Source of the DNA: Micromonospora sp. CCTCC AA 2012012
GTDB lineage: Bacteria; Actinomycetota; Actinomycetes; Mycobacteriales; Micromonosporaceae
Reading direction: 5' to 3'
DNA: 64,000 bases
NCBI RefSeq assembly: GCF_040499845.1
Contig: NZ_CP159342.1
Span: 3,348,001-3,412,000, forward strand
Both the position numbers and the translations under genes were made by a program. The notes beneath the pieces are model-generated. The model saw nothing but the letters and a program-made list of their open reading frames with translations, was not told the DNA's origin and ran no database searches. Below, piece after piece: positions 51,234-60,151 of the stretch; the stretch's first letter is position 1, and the number at the start of each line of letters is the position of its first letter.

Positions 51234-52445
51234 TCAGGAAAGCAGGCCGACCTTCAGCGCGAGGTCACGGGCGTCGTCGCGGGTGGAACGCGGGCCGTCG
51301 AGCAGGTCCAGGGTGATCTGGCGGGCGTACCCGTTGAAGCGGATCGTCTCCGGTGCCGACTCGTACGCCTGCCGGAGGGTCGCCACGGCGGCCTCCGCGT
51401 CGTCCTTGCCGTAGTGCGCCCGCGCGATCTCGATGAGGTGGCGTGCCCGGCGCGGCCTCGACGGGATCGCCGCCGAATCATGGCGGCGCGCCTGTCGCAG
51501 CGCCTCACCCGACTTCTGCAACTCCACCGCCACCGTTACCGCGTGAGCGCCCATGATGACCTGGGAGAACGAGGTCTGCGGCTGATAGAAGCCCTGCGGC
51601 AGGCGCTGCGCCACCCGATCCGCGCGGTCCCAGTACCGCCAAGCCCGGCCCTCCTCACCGGCACGGGCGGCGGTGTAGGCGGCCTCGAAGTTCAACGCGC
51701 CCCACAGCGCCAGCAGGTTCGTGTTCCCGTCGGCCACCCGCGATTCCAGAGCCGACAGGACGTCCAGCGTCACCGCCGTCGCGGTGTCCCAGTCACCCGC
51801 GTCCCGATGCACCTGACACAGGAACCATCCCGCGCACGCCAGCGCCTCCGGATCACCGGACTCCTGCGCCGCCACCATCGCCCGATCCGCCACCCGCCAC
51901 AACAACTCGGCAGCGGGTTGGTACGCGAGGAACATCTGCGTCAGCCCGAGCGTCTCCGCCAACAGGGCCTGCGCCCGTCGGCGCTCGTCACCCTCGTACG
52001 CCAGCGCGGCGCGCTGCACGTCCCGCAGTAGCCCTGGCAACAACCCGCCCAGCACCGTACGGTGATCGGACGCCTGATGGCGCGCCCGCCACGCCAGCGC
52101 AAGCCGCTCCCCCAGGCTGGCCAGCGACTCCGCCGGAGCCTCGCCGGAAGGCGTCAGGCGGTTCACGGCGTCCCGGACCGAGGCGAGCGCCGGATGCTCC
52201 GGCCCGTTCACCACGGCGGACCGGTCACTCAACTCCCCGACCAGGGCCGACACGTCGACCTTGAGGGCGCGCGCGATGCGATCCAGCATGTGGACGCGCG
52301 GCGGCAGGATCCGGTCGGTCTCCACCGCCTTGACCCACTCGGCACTGCGGCCCACCAGTCCGCCGAGCACCGCACGGGTCTTCCCGGACCGCTCCCGGTA
52401 GACCTTCAACCGCTGCCCGAACGTCAACTCCGGCAAGGAATCCAT
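51234..52445 (-). CDS. XRE helix-turn-helix regulator with TPR-like C-terminus
   Basis: 403 residues from the ATG at 52445, where GAGGAGG lies 6 bases upstream; an ATG at 52460 precedes that ribosome site. Residues about 8-75 are the HTH (FGQRLKVYRERSGKTRAVLG then WVKAVETDRILPP). The rest is a helical array with repeat-like pairs (EALACAGWFLCQVHRDAGDW, GRAWRYWDRADRVAQRLP), as in actinobacterial TPR-containing transcription factors. Ligand unknown. Confidence 0.82.
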   Translation of the reverse strand: MDSLPELTFGQRLKVYRERSGKTRAVLGGLVGRSAEWVKAVETDRILPPRVHMLDRIARALKVDVSALVGELSDRSAVVNGPEHPALASVRDAVNRLTPSGEAPAESLASLGERLALAWRARHQASDHRTVLGGLLPGLLRDVQRAALAYEGDERRRAQALLAETLGLTQMFLAYQPAAELLWRVADRAMVAAQESGDPEALACAGWFLCQVHRDAGDWDTATAVTLDVLSALESRVADGNTNLLALWGALNFEAAYTAARAGEEGRAWRYWDRADRVAQRLPQGFYQPQTSFSQVIMGAHAVTVAVELQKSGEALRQARRHDSAAIPSRPRRARHLIEIARAHYGKDDAEAAVATLRQAYESAPETIRFNGYARQITLDLLDGPRSTRDDARDLALKVGLLS

Positions 52446-52575
52446 CCCGGACCTCCTCATAGCGCGGGATGCGCCACCGACCCGACGGCCGCCGTCGAAC
52501 CAACGCTACCGAGCGGCCCCTCTCCTCATAACCCCTCACACGCCAGCCACGCTCCGCCGACTGCCCGCTCACCGG

Positions 52576-52752
52576 CTACCACGGCCAGTGCCTCGCCAGG
52601 TGGGCCGGATCGTCGCCCGGTGACACCACGAAGGCGTGCTCGCCACTGTCATCGCACACCAGCAACGGCCCGGCCCCTGACGCCAGCGCCACCCCCGGCA
52701 GCCAGCACCGCACCGCCCGACGGCTTACGGAAACCAGCAAATGCCAACTCAC
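52576..52752 (-). CDS. Small hypothetical protein
   Basis: 58 residues from a GTG at 52752. VALASGAGPLLVCDDSGEHA and FVVSPGDDPAHLARHWPW form a short alpha/beta pattern. It lies 130 bases upstream of the TPR regulator in the same direction. No family recognised; the start is uncertain. Confidence 0.4.
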   Translation of the reverse strand: MSWHLLVSVSRRAVRCWLPGVALASGAGPLLVCDDSGEHAFVVSPGDDPAHLARHWPW

Positions 52753-52837
52753 GGCCCGATCGTGCCATCCGCGCGGGTACCTCGACGGTTCGATGCGCCC
52801 TGCTGGCGTTGACAGACCCTGCTGATATTCCTGTCTC

Positions 52838-53401
52838 ATGCACACCGACCGCGCCGTCCCGGAAGACCTCGCCGCACTCCGCGCGGCCCTCCACGTCGAT
52901 GACGACGGTGAGTCGGCGCTGGGTTGGGAGAAGGTACACGCCTTCGAGGCGGCGCAAGGCGTCGTCCTGCCCGAGCCCTATCGGACGTTCGTCGCCGAGA
53001 TCACCGACGGTTCGCCCTCCGGGCCACCGCACTACGGCCTCGTCGGGTTGGCGGAACTGCCCCGCGACTGGCGTGACGACCCGTCGGCACGCTCGCTGAT
53101 CCGGCCCTTCCCGTTGACCTCCAGTTGGCTGTGGGAGAACGAGCCATGGCCGGATGAGGAGATCGATTCGCTCGTCGAGCAGGTCTGCAACGACGGGTCG
53201 ATCGTGTTGGGCACTGACGGGTGCGGCATGTACTGGCACCTCATCGTGACCGGTCCACACCGAGGGCACGTCTGGAACATCAGCGGTGAGGGCGCGGTGC
53301 CCTTCGGCGCGGAGTTCGGGCACACCACCGGTGAGGCGGGCTTCGCCGGCTGGGTCAGACACTGGGCCGCCAACAAGCCCTGGTTCGACGCGGCGCGGTG
53401 A
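52838..53401 (+). CDS. SMI1/KNR4 (SUKH) family protein
   Basis: 187 residues. LGWEKVHAFEAAQGVVLPEPYRTFVAEITDG is the SUKH N-terminal pattern; LGTDGCGMYWHLIVTG and GHVWNISGEGAVPFG follow. Such proteins commonly act as immunity factors against secreted or contact-dependent toxins, but many actinomycete copies are solitary. No toxin is adjacent. Start at the ATG 52838. Confidence 0.78.
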   Translation: MHTDRAVPEDLAALRAALHVDDDGESALGWEKVHAFEAAQGVVLPEPYRTFVAEITDGSPSGPPHYGLVGLAELPRDWRDDPSARSLIRPFPLTSSWLWENEPWPDEEIDSLVEQVCNDGSIVLGTDGCGMYWHLIVTGPHRGHVWNISGEGAVPFGAEFGHTTGEAGFAGWVRHWAANKPWFDAAR

Positions 53402-53406
53402 GTGGA

Positions 53407-53913
53407 TCAGTAGCCCGGTTCGCCACCAGCGGCGAGCCGCGCTGCTGCCGCGGCTGGTGTGTCGTCGTAGCCGGGCCGGGCCAGGAGCACCGACTGGAAG
53501 AAGTAGCCCTGTTCCTCGTCCGGGTCGTCGTCTGCGGCGAACGGCCGCCACAGGGCGAGGTACAACTCCCGCGCGGTGAACCCGTCATCGTCCTCGTTCG
53601 GCGCGAGGTCCACATGGCGACGTAGGCGCTCCACCACGTCCAGCGCGGGCAGCCCGAACAGGTCCACGTCGCGGTACCGCACGACATCCTGTTCGGTCGG
53701 ACGCCACAGCTCGATCGCGTTGACGCGGTCCCTCGTCGGACCGACTCCGAAGCCCACGCTGAAGCCGAGGCCGCTCGGCAGGTGCAGGGCGACCTCGCCG
53801 TGAGCGGTGGGAGTCAGCGGCCCCAGCGTCCGGAGCGCGGCGCGGGCCTCGTCGATCCTCATCCCGAGCCGCAGCGGGCCGACCCCGTGTGGCGGATCCA
53901 GTACGAGTTCCAT
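53407..53913 (-). CDS. Hypothetical protein beside the SUKH gene
   Basis: 168 residues from the ATG at 53913. MELVLDPPHGVGPLRLGMRIDEARAALRTLG at the start and a Glu/Asp-rich middle (LAPNEDDDGFTARELYLAL) give an alpha/beta pattern reminiscent of small immunity proteins, but no family is certain. It is convergent with the SUKH gene, 5 bases apart. Confidence 0.55.
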   Translation of the reverse strand: MELVLDPPHGVGPLRLGMRIDEARAALRTLGPLTPTAHGEVALHLPSGLGFSVGFGVGPTRDRVNAIELWRPTEQDVVRYRDVDLFGLPALDVVERLRRHVDLAPNEDDDGFTARELYLALWRPFAADDDPDEEQGYFFQSVLLARPGYDDTPAAAAARLAAGGEPGY

Positions 53914-53980
53914 GCGCCGATGGTCGCAGCCCCGTCGTGGCGCGCCAGAACCGGTCCGCCGAGGTGGATGCATCCTCCGA

Positions 53981-54193
53981 GTGACCGTCGACGACCTGAC
54001 TGTCACGGTTCCGTGTTGCGAGGCGGCGGTCGCGCTGCACACCCTGTGGTTTGACCGGCCGAGCGGCTTTGCTCGCTTCGAGATCGCCGTCGCCAACCCG
54101 GTTCGGGCGGAGCACGAGTTCACCGCCGATGAGATCCGCGCCGTCGAGGCCATCCTGGGCCATCCACTCCGACAGATCGTCGCGCACATCTAG
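53981..54193 (+). CDS. Small hypothetical protein
   Basis: 70 residues from GTG at 53981: VDDLTVTVPCCEAAVALHTL, FARFEIAVANPVRAEHEFTA, DEIRAVEAILGHPL. A CC pair is present. It may be the partner of the neighbouring divergent gene. No family recognised. Confidence 0.45.
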   Translation: MTVDDLTVTVPCCEAAVALHTLWFDRPSGFARFEIAVANPVRAEHEFTADEIRAVEAILGHPLRQIVAHI

Positions 54194-54273
54194 CGGACGA
54201 CGAGCGGCGTGCGGTCCGGGCCAGCGGCAGGGACTCCGCCTTCGGGAAGTGATGCCGGTCGTCGTACCGTACG

Positions 54274-54747
54274 GTGGTGAGAACGGGCCGTACGGTCGCC
54301 GCTGTCTCCATCGCCGTCGTCGGCGCCTGGATTGCGCTGTGTGCCCCCTGCGCCGGGCTCTGGGCCTACCTCGGCCCGGTGGACTACTTCGGCTGCGGCG
54401 CCGAGCGCCCCGCGAACATCACCGCGACCGACCTCGTCGGCTCCTACGTCACCCAGGACGGTGGCCGACTGGAGCTGTCTGCGAACGGACGGTTCAAGGC
54501 CGACGCGCTGAACGTCTCCGACGACGTCGAGTCCCGCTCACCGGTGTCCGGGCCCGGCACCTGGGCACTCCAACCCGCCGGGCGCCGACCCGGGGACATC
54601 ACGCTCTCCTACGATTACTCCCCGCCCGGCGTCAACGGCGGCTACGGCGATTCGCTCAACATCTCCGGTAGCCGCGGCGACCCCTGGCTGTACTGGTACG
54701 TCGGTGATCACGACGGCTGCGACCTTTACCGCTTCGACCGGGCCTGA
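54274..54747 (+). CDS. Membrane-anchored hypothetical protein
   Basis: 157 residues. One N-terminal helix (VAAVSIAVVGAWIALCAPCAGLWAYLG) is followed by an external domain with LVGSYVTQDGGRLELSANGRF and SLNISGSRGDPWLYWYVGDH. Four cysteines could form disulfides. The META/lipocalin-like strand pattern is only suggestive. GTG at 54274 or 54277. Confidence 0.6.
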   Translation: MVRTGRTVAAVSIAVVGAWIALCAPCAGLWAYLGPVDYFGCGAERPANITATDLVGSYVTQDGGRLELSANGRFKADALNVSDDVESRSPVSGPGTWALQPAGRRPGDITLSYDYSPPGVNGGYGDSLNISGSRGDPWLYWYVGDHDGCDLYRFDRA

Positions 54748-54910
54748 CAGGCACCGATCAGCGACCCCCGGCCGGTTGCTGGGCATGCCTCATCTGGGCG
54801 ACGGAATCAGCGCCGGACCGTCGTCCGCCTGGGCCGTTGGTACCGGTGACGCGAACGCGGCGTCCGATCACCGCCGGACGGCTGGCCTTCTGTCGACCAG
54901 GCTTGCCGTC

Positions 54911-55654
54911 ATGAACAACGCACTTGACGGCAAGGTAGCTCTCGTTACCGGTGGTGGCCGGGGCATTGGCGCCGCGGTCGCCCTGCGCCTGGCCGAGGAC
55001 GGCGCCGATGTGGCGCTGACGTTCCAGCAGAATCAGCAACGCGCCGACGACGTGGTGGAGCAGATCAAAGCCGCGGGACGGCGGGCGATCGCCGTGCGGG
55101 CCGACAGCGCCGACCCGGCGGCAGTGGTCGCCGCGGTGGATCGGGTCGCCGGCGAGCTGGGTCGGCTGGACATCCTGGTCAACAACGCCGGCGCGTTCCT
55201 GCTCGGACCGCTGGAGCAACTGAGCCTCGACGAGTTCGAGCAGACCGTCGCGGTCAACGTCCGGGCACCGTTCGTCGCCTCGCAGGCCGCGGTGCGTCAC
55301 ATGTCGGCCGGTGGACGGGTCATCAACATCGGCAGCAACATGGCCGAGCGGACGGTCTTCCCGGGCTTCTCGCTGTACGCCATGAGCAAGACCGCCCTGA
55401 TCGGCCTGACCAAGGCGCTCGGACGCGAGCTGGGCGGCAGGGCGATCACCGTGAATATGGTGAATCCGGGGGCCACCGACACCGAGCTGAACCCCGCCGA
55501 CGGCCCCAACGCCGACACGATCAACGGGTTCACCGCTCTCGGCCACTACGCGCAGCCGGCCGACGTGGCCGCCGCGGTGGCGTTCCTCGCCAGCCCGGAC
55601 GGGCGTTACATCACCGGGGCGACGGTCCACGTCGACGGCGGCTTCACCATCTGA
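54911..55654 (+). CDS. Short-chain dehydrogenase/reductase (SDR)
   Basis: 247 residues, classical SDR. VALVTGGGRGIGAAVALRL is the cofactor motif, ILVNNAGAFLLG and NIGSN follow, and YAMSKTALIGL holds the catalytic Tyr and Lys; GATVHVDGGFTI closes. Similar to 3-oxoacyl-ACP reductase type enzymes; substrate unknown. ATG at 54911; it ends convergent with tRNA-Val. Confidence 0.85.
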   Translation: MNNALDGKVALVTGGGRGIGAAVALRLAEDGADVALTFQQNQQRADDVVEQIKAAGRRAIAVRADSADPAAVVAAVDRVAGELGRLDILVNNAGAFLLGPLEQLSLDEFEQTVAVNVRAPFVASQAAVRHMSAGGRVINIGSNMAERTVFPGFSLYAMSKTALIGLTKALGRELGGRAITVNMVNPGATDTELNPADGPNADTINGFTALGHYAQPADVAAAVAFLASPDGRYITGATVHVDGGFTI

Positions 55655-55709
55655 TCAACGGCTCACCGCCGTCCTGCCCACCCTCACGCACACTGACGAG
55701 GGAATCAGC

Positions 55710-55739
55710 AAGAGGCACCCTCTTCCGAGGGTGCCTCTT
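55710..55739. terminator. Perfect 13-bp hairpin downstream of tRNA-Val
   Basis: AAGAGGCACCCTC (55710-55722) and GAGGGTGCCTCTT (55727-55739) enclose a TTCC loop. It is between the convergent SDR and tRNA-Val genes and can end both transcripts. Confidence 0.7.
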
Positions 55740-55752
55740 CTGCGTATATCCA

Positions 55753-55827
55753 TGGTGGGCGATACTGGGATCGAACCAGTGACCTCTTCGGTGTGAACGA
55801 AGCGCTCTCCCGCTGAGCTAATCGCCC
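55753..55827 (-). tRNA. tRNA-Val, anticodon CAC
   Basis: The minus strand folds as a cloverleaf: acceptor GGGCGAT/ATCGCCC, D-arm TTAGCTCAGCGGGAGAGC, anticodon stem CTTCG/CGAAG with loop TTCACAC (anticodon CAC, reading GTG), and T-arm with GGTTCGATCC. The 3' ACCA is encoded at 55753-55756. Confidence 0.95.
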
Positions 55828-55879
55828 TCAGCGCTGAGAACTCTACCTGATCGAGAGCCCGGACCAAAAACCCGGGTGG

Positions 55880-56434
55880 TCAGTGCGTGGCGAGGTAGTG
55901 CAGCGCCCGGGCCACCAGGTCGATGCCGAGGCTGTACTTGAGCGACAGCCACACCACGACGGCCACGAAGACCAGCCCGACCGCCCCCAGCACGAACCGC
56001 ACCGGCAGTGACCTGCTCGTCACCCAGCGGGTCCAGGCGTGCACGTGGCGGCGGGTGAATCCGAGCAGTCGTCGCGCCCAGTGGAACTCGACGGCCCAGA
56101 TGCCCAGCCCGGCGATCACCAGCAGCCAGCCGGGCCCGGGCAGCGGGATGAGGGCGATACCGACAGTGACGACGATGGCGCCGGCGATCCCGATGAAGAT
56201 CTTGAGAGTGATCCGACCGGTGGGGTTGGCCCGGATCAGGTCGAGGGTGGTGTGCACCCGACCCCGCCAGCCGGTCCGGCGCCGGGGGGCGACGACGGTG
56301 GCGGCAACCCGGCGCGGGTCGCGGGAGCCTGGCTCGGTGGACACCCCGTACCCCCGCCTTTCGGCTGCTCGGGCCGCACCTTTCGGTGGGTCGGCCGTGG
56401 TCGTCGGCTCCACTGAGGAACGCTCAGTGACCAT
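55880..56434 (-). CDS. TIGR02611 (PGPGW) family membrane protein
   Basis: 184 residues from the ATG at 56434, with GGGGGTG just upstream. A Pro/Arg-rich N-terminus precedes LKIFIGIAGAIVVTVGIALIPLPGPGWLLVIAGLGIWAV, the PGPGW core between two helices, and a third helix LGAVGLVFVAVVVWLSLKY. The family is widespread in actinobacteria and of unknown function; it is an inner-membrane protein. Confidence 0.88.
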   Translation of the reverse strand: MVTERSSVEPTTTADPPKGAARAAERRGYGVSTEPGSRDPRRVAATVVAPRRRTGWRGRVHTTLDLIRANPTGRITLKIFIGIAGAIVVTVGIALIPLPGPGWLLVIAGLGIWAVEFHWARRLLGFTRRHVHAWTRWVTSRSLPVRFVLGAVGLVFVAVVVWLSLKYSLGIDLVARALHYLATH

Positions 56435-56706
56435 TTCACCCCCAGTGTGGCCCGGGACCGTCACCCCTGCGGACGACTGGACGTTACCGGAGTAAGTCGA
56501 CGACTGAACCACCCGATGCCGGGCGGGATCACGCACTGGGCAGAACCGGAAATCCTACAAGAATTTTCACATTCTAGCGGGCTTTTCGACCCCCTTCCCA
56601 CCACTGGGTGAAGTCAGCGTATGGCGGAGCGTAGCCAGGAGTAGCACCTGAGTATGGGAAAAGCGGGACACGCGCGTTCCGCAGCGGTGCCGGGGGGAGA
56701 ACGTCC

Positions 56707-57138
56707 ATGAGTGTCATCCGACCGACGACCGTAGAGGTCGAGACGTCGCTAAGGCTCGTCGCGCCTGACGCCACCGCATTGCCGGTGCGTGCCAGTCTGC
56801 GTTACGACCCTGCTGACCCGTATGCGGTCCATGTCCTGTTCCACGCCGAATCAGCCGGCGGCGAGGCGGTGAGCTGGTCGTTCGCGCGCGAACTGCTGGT
56901 CACCGGGCTCGACGAGCCGGCCGGCATCGGCGACGTCCGGGTGTGGCCGTGGGCCACCCCGCGCGGCGACTTCGTCGCGCTCGCGCTGTCGTCGCCGGAC
57001 GGCAACGCCCTCTTCGAGGTCCCGCGCAGCGTCCTCGTGCGCTTCCTTCGCCGGACCTACGTCGTCGTCCCGCGCGGCCGCGAGGCCGAGCACCTGGACG
57101 TCGACACCGCGGTGAACCGGCTGCTCGCCGGTCGCTGA
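56707..57138 (+). CDS. ssgB: SsgB-type SsgA-family sporulation/cell-division regulator
   Basis: 143 residues. The SALP pattern is clear: SLRLVAPDATALPVRASLRYDPADPYAVHVLFHAES, WSFARELLVTGLDEPAGIGDVRVWP, FVALALSSPDGNALFEVPRSVLVRFL. SsgB positions FtsZ at sporulation septa. Outside Streptomyces it is usually the single SALP, which fits this organism. The gene has a long upstream region (about 270 bases) that should contain developmental promoters. Confidence 0.9.
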   Translation: MSVIRPTTVEVETSLRLVAPDATALPVRASLRYDPADPYAVHVLFHAESAGGEAVSWSFARELLVTGLDEPAGIGDVRVWPWATPRGDFVALALSSPDGNALFEVPRSVLVRFLRRTYVVVPRGREAEHLDVDTAVNRLLAGR

Positions 57139-57148
57139 CACGCCCACA

Positions 57149-57189
57149 CCCGGGGCCGCGCGGATCTGCCGAGTCCGCGCGGCCCCGGG
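57149..57189. terminator. Strong 16-bp hairpin, bidirectional
   Basis: CCCGGGGCCGCGCGGA (57149-57164) pairs perfectly with TCCGCGCGGCCCCGGG (57174-57189) across a 9-base loop, between the convergent ssgB and SDR genes. Confidence 0.8.
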
Positions 57190-57225
57190 CCATCACCCAT
57201 CGGGTACGCGGACAGCGTCCCCGCC

Positions 57226-58002
57226 TCAGCCGTGCGTGGTGATCCCACCGTCGACGGGGATCACCGCCCCGGTCAGATAGGCGCCGGCCCGGGACGCCAG
57301 GAAGATCGCCGTGCCCGCCATGTCGTCCGGTCGCCCGATCCGGCCGAGCGGCACCTGCTGCTCGATCGCGGCCCGCGACGCCGGGTCGTCGAGCGCGAAC
57401 GCCATCATCCTGCTCTCGAACGGGCCGGGCGCGATCGCGTTGACGGTGATCCGCTCGGCGGCGAGCTGGTGGGCGAGGCTGCGGGTGAGCATGTGCAGGG
57501 CGGCCTTGGTCGCCGAGTAGGCGTACACCTCCATGAACGGCACCCGGAGGCCGTCGATCGACCCGATGTTGATCACGCGGGCCGGGTCGTCGGCGTCGGC
57601 TGCCGCGCGCAGCGCCGGCAGCAGCGCGGTGGTGAGCCGGAAGACGGCCTTGACGTTGACCGCCCAGAGCTTGTCGAACGCGGCCTCCGGGTACGCCTCC
57701 AGCGGCGCGCCCCACGTCGCGCCGGCGTTGTTGACCAACACGTCGAGCCGGTCGGTGCGCTCGCACACGGCGGCGGCCAGCCCCTGCGCGCCCTCGTCGT
57801 GGCTCAGGTCGGCGGGGATCGCCTCGCACCGCCCCTCGGCGGAGAGTTCCTCGGCCACCCGGGCGCAGACGTCGGCCTTGCGGGAGGAGATGATGACGCG
57901 CGCCCCGGCCCGTACGAAGCCCCGGGCGATCATCAGCCCGATCCCCCGCGACCCGCCGGTCACCAGCACCGTCTTGTCCTGGACCGAGAACAGCTCCGTC
58001 AT
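57226..58002 (-). CDS. Short-chain dehydrogenase/reductase, RhlG/gluconate-5-dehydrogenase-like
   Basis: 258 residues from the ATG at 58002, placed 6 bases after GAGAGG; an ATG at 58008 abuts that site. VLVTGGSRGIGLMIARGF, LVNNAGATWGAP, NIGSIDGLRVP, YAYSATKAALHMLTRSLA and GAVIPVDGGITTHG are full SDR motifs. Members reduce or oxidise hydroxy-acyl or sugar substrates; substrate unknown. Confidence 0.85.
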   Translation of the reverse strand: MTELFSVQDKTVLVTGGSRGIGLMIARGFVRAGARVIISSRKADVCARVAEELSAEGRCEAIPADLSHDEGAQGLAAAVCERTDRLDVLVNNAGATWGAPLEAYPEAAFDKLWAVNVKAVFRLTTALLPALRAAADADDPARVINIGSIDGLRVPFMEVYAYSATKAALHMLTRSLAHQLAAERITVNAIAPGPFESRMMAFALDDPASRAAIEQQVPLGRIGRPDDMAGTAIFLASRAGAYLTGAVIPVDGGITTHG

Positions 58003-58145
58003 CCGCATCCTCTCGCAGGCCGGCGAGGCTCCACGGGCCCCGGCGCTACCGATCGGTAACCTAATCCGGCCGTGACCACGGCGACAACCCCTGCCCTGCG
58101 ACCCCGGCCGAGATGCAGGGTGCAGGTTGTCCGGTTAACGTCGGG

Positions 58146-59063
58146 ATGATGGTCACTCCCGGTCAGCTCTCCCCGGCAACCCGCACCGACCGCCAACCCC
58201 TGACGCCCGGCACCGACGACATCGGCACCGGCGCTCTCGCCGACCTGGCGCCCGAGCCCGGCTGGCGACGCCCGGTGCTGGTCGACGCCGACCTGCTGAT
58301 CCTGGTCAGCGGCGGACACGGCAGCGCCGAGCTGGACTTCCGCGCGCTGCCCTGCCGCCCCGGCACGCTGCTGCGGGTCCGCACCGGTCAGGTGCTGCGC
58401 TGCCTCGGTGCCCAGCTCGACGCGACCGTGGTGCGTTGGGGCGCGGGGACACTGCGCGGGCTGGACGTCGACCCGGACGCGGTGCCGGCGTACCGGCAGC
58501 TCGCCGGGGAGGACGAGGACGCGGTGATCAGCGAGGTGACCCAGCTCGCGGTCGACGCCGAGCGGCACCGGGACGTACCGGCCGCCCGGGCGCTGCTGCG
58601 ACACCAGCTCGCCGTGCTGCTGCTGCGGCTCAGCCTGCTGCCCGGCGGGCCGGACCGGCCGGCCCCGCGTGGCGAGTCGCTCACCTTCCACCGGCTCTGC
58701 CGCGAGGTGGAGCGCGGCTACCAGCACACCCGCCGGGTCGAGGACTACGCGGCCCGGCTCGGCTGCTCGGTGCGTACCCTCACCCGGGCCTGCCTGGCGG
58801 TGACCGGTCGCAGCGCGAAGCAGATCATCGACGAGCGGGTGGCGTTGCAGGCCAGCCGGCTCCTCGCGGCCACCGACGAGCCGATCGCCGGGATCGGCCG
58901 GCGGCTGGGTTTCCCCGAGCCGACCAACTTCGGCCGCTTCTTCACCCGCGAGGTCGGCATCAGCCCGGGGGCCTTCCGGGCCGCCCGGGAACAGCCCCTG
59001 GCTGTCCGCATGGTGCGCCCACGCCGGCCCGCCGACACCGCCGTCGGCAACGGGCGGGCATGA
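58146..59063 (+). CDS. AraC-family transcriptional regulator
   Basis: About 305 residues. The C-terminal two-helix-turn-helix region reads EDYAARLGCSVRTLTRACLA, SAKQIIDERVALQASRLLA and IGRRLGFPEPTNFGRFFTREVG. The N-terminal domain is a cupin-like sensor. It ends 8 bases before the Rrf2 gene, with which it is probably transcribed. Starts at 58146 or 58149. Target genes may be the organosulfur operon or the SDR. Confidence 0.85.
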   Translation: MMVTPGQLSPATRTDRQPLTPGTDDIGTGALADLAPEPGWRRPVLVDADLLILVSGGHGSAELDFRALPCRPGTLLRVRTGQVLRCLGAQLDATVVRWGAGTLRGLDVDPDAVPAYRQLAGEDEDAVISEVTQLAVDAERHRDVPAARALLRHQLAVLLLRLSLLPGGPDRPAPRGESLTFHRLCREVERGYQHTRRVEDYAARLGCSVRTLTRACLAVTGRSAKQIIDERVALQASRLLAATDEPIAGIGRRLGFPEPTNFGRFFTREVGISPGAFRAAREQPLAVRMVRPRRPADTAVGNGRA

Positions 59064-59070
59064 TGACGGG

Positions 59071-59526
59071 GTGCAGATCTCCGCGCGCGGCGACTACGCG
59101 GTCCGGGCGGCCCTGAGCCTGGCCACCGCGTACCCCGCCCTGCTGTCGACCCAGGTCATCGCCGCCGAGCAGGACATGCCCCGCAAGTTCCTGGAGGCCG
59201 TCCTGGCGGACCTGCGCCGCGCCGGGATCGTCCGGGCCCAGCGCGGCGCCGAGGGCGGCTACACGCTCGCCCGCCCGCCCCGGGACGTCACCATCGGGCA
59301 GATCCTGCGCGCCGTGGACGGCCCGCTCGCCGGGGTGCGCGGCGTCCGCCCCGAGGAGACGCAGTACGCGGGCGCGGCGGAGAACCTGCCGCGGCTCTGG
59401 GTGGCGGTGCGCGCCGCCGTCCGCCAGGTCGTCGACGAGGTCAGCCTCGCCGAGATGGCCAGCGGCAAGCTCCCCGGGCACGTCCGGAAGCTGATCGCCC
59501 GCCCGGACGCCTGGGAACCCCGCTGA
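59071..59526 (+). CDS. Rrf2-family regulator lacking cysteines
   Basis: 151 residues. MQISARGDYAVRAALSLATA is the Rrf2 N-terminal helix, GIVRAQRGAEGGYTLARPP the wing. Rrf2 proteins of the IscR/NsrR type hold an iron-sulfur cluster on three cysteines; this protein has none, so it belongs with CymR-like forms that sense sulfur status by another route. It lies next to organosulfur genes and is convergent with them. GTG start. Confidence 0.87.
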   Translation: MQISARGDYAVRAALSLATAYPALLSTQVIAAEQDMPRKFLEAVLADLRRAGIVRAQRGAEGGYTLARPPRDVTIGQILRAVDGPLAGVRGVRPEETQYAGAAENLPRLWVAVRAAVRQVVDEVSLAEMASGKLPGHVRKLIARPDAWEPR

Positions 59527-59533
59527 CCACCGC

Positions 59534-60151
59534 TCAGAGCGTGCGGACCACCTCGGCGTAGTCCAGTCGGGGCAGCCGCTCCCACCGGGGACTCCCGGCG
59601 GGCCGGCCGATGTTCATCAGCAGCAGCACCCGGTGCCGCCCGTCGGGGAAGAACTCCCGCTCCACGCCGGCCGCGTCGAAGCCGGCCATCGGTCCGGCCG
59701 CCAGCCCGGCGGCCCGTACGCCGACCACCAGGTAGCCGATCTGGAGCGCGGCGTTGAAGCGGGCCTGGGCCTCCCGTCCGGCGGGGTCACCGGCGAACCA
59801 GTCCCGGGCCTGCGGCTGGTGCGGGAACACCCGCGGCAGCCGCTCGTGCCAGTCGACGTCGGCGGCGAGCACCGCCACCAGCGGCGCGCCCGCCGTCTTC
59901 TCCCGGTTGCCCGCGCTGACGTACGGCAGCAGCCGCTCCCGGGCCGCCGCCGAGCGCAGCAGCAGCACCCGCAGCGGCTGGGCGTTCAGCGCGGTCGGGC
60001 CGTGCCGGACCAGTTCGTGGATCGCCTCGACCTGCGCGTCGTCGACCGGTTCGGCGGTGAACGCGGTGGCCGTCCGGGCCGCCCGGAACAGCAGGTCCTG
60101 GGCGGCCCGGTCCAGCGTGAGCAGGTCCGGCGTCGGTGGCGCGGTCACCAC
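59534..60151 (-). CDS. Nitroreductase-family flavin enzyme (RutE-like)
   Basis: 205 residues. The pattern ELVRHGPTALNAQPLRVLLLRSAAARE, GAPLVAVLAADVDWH and AALQIGYLVVGVRAAGLAAGPMAGFD matches the malonic semialdehyde reductase RutE group, which binds FMN. It is the last gene of the leftward operon, overlapping the flavin reductase gene by 7 bases. Substrate here is unknown, possibly an aldehyde released by the monooxygenase. Confidence 0.8.
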   Translation of the reverse strand: MVTAPPTPDLLTLDRAAQDLLFRAARTATAFTAEPVDDAQVEAIHELVRHGPTALNAQPLRVLLLRSAAARERLLPYVSAGNREKTAGAPLVAVLAADVDWHERLPRVFPHQPQARDWFAGDPAGREAQARFNAALQIGYLVVGVRAAGLAAGPMAGFDAAGVEREFFPDGRHRVLLLMNIGRPAGSPRWERLPRLDYAEVVRTL

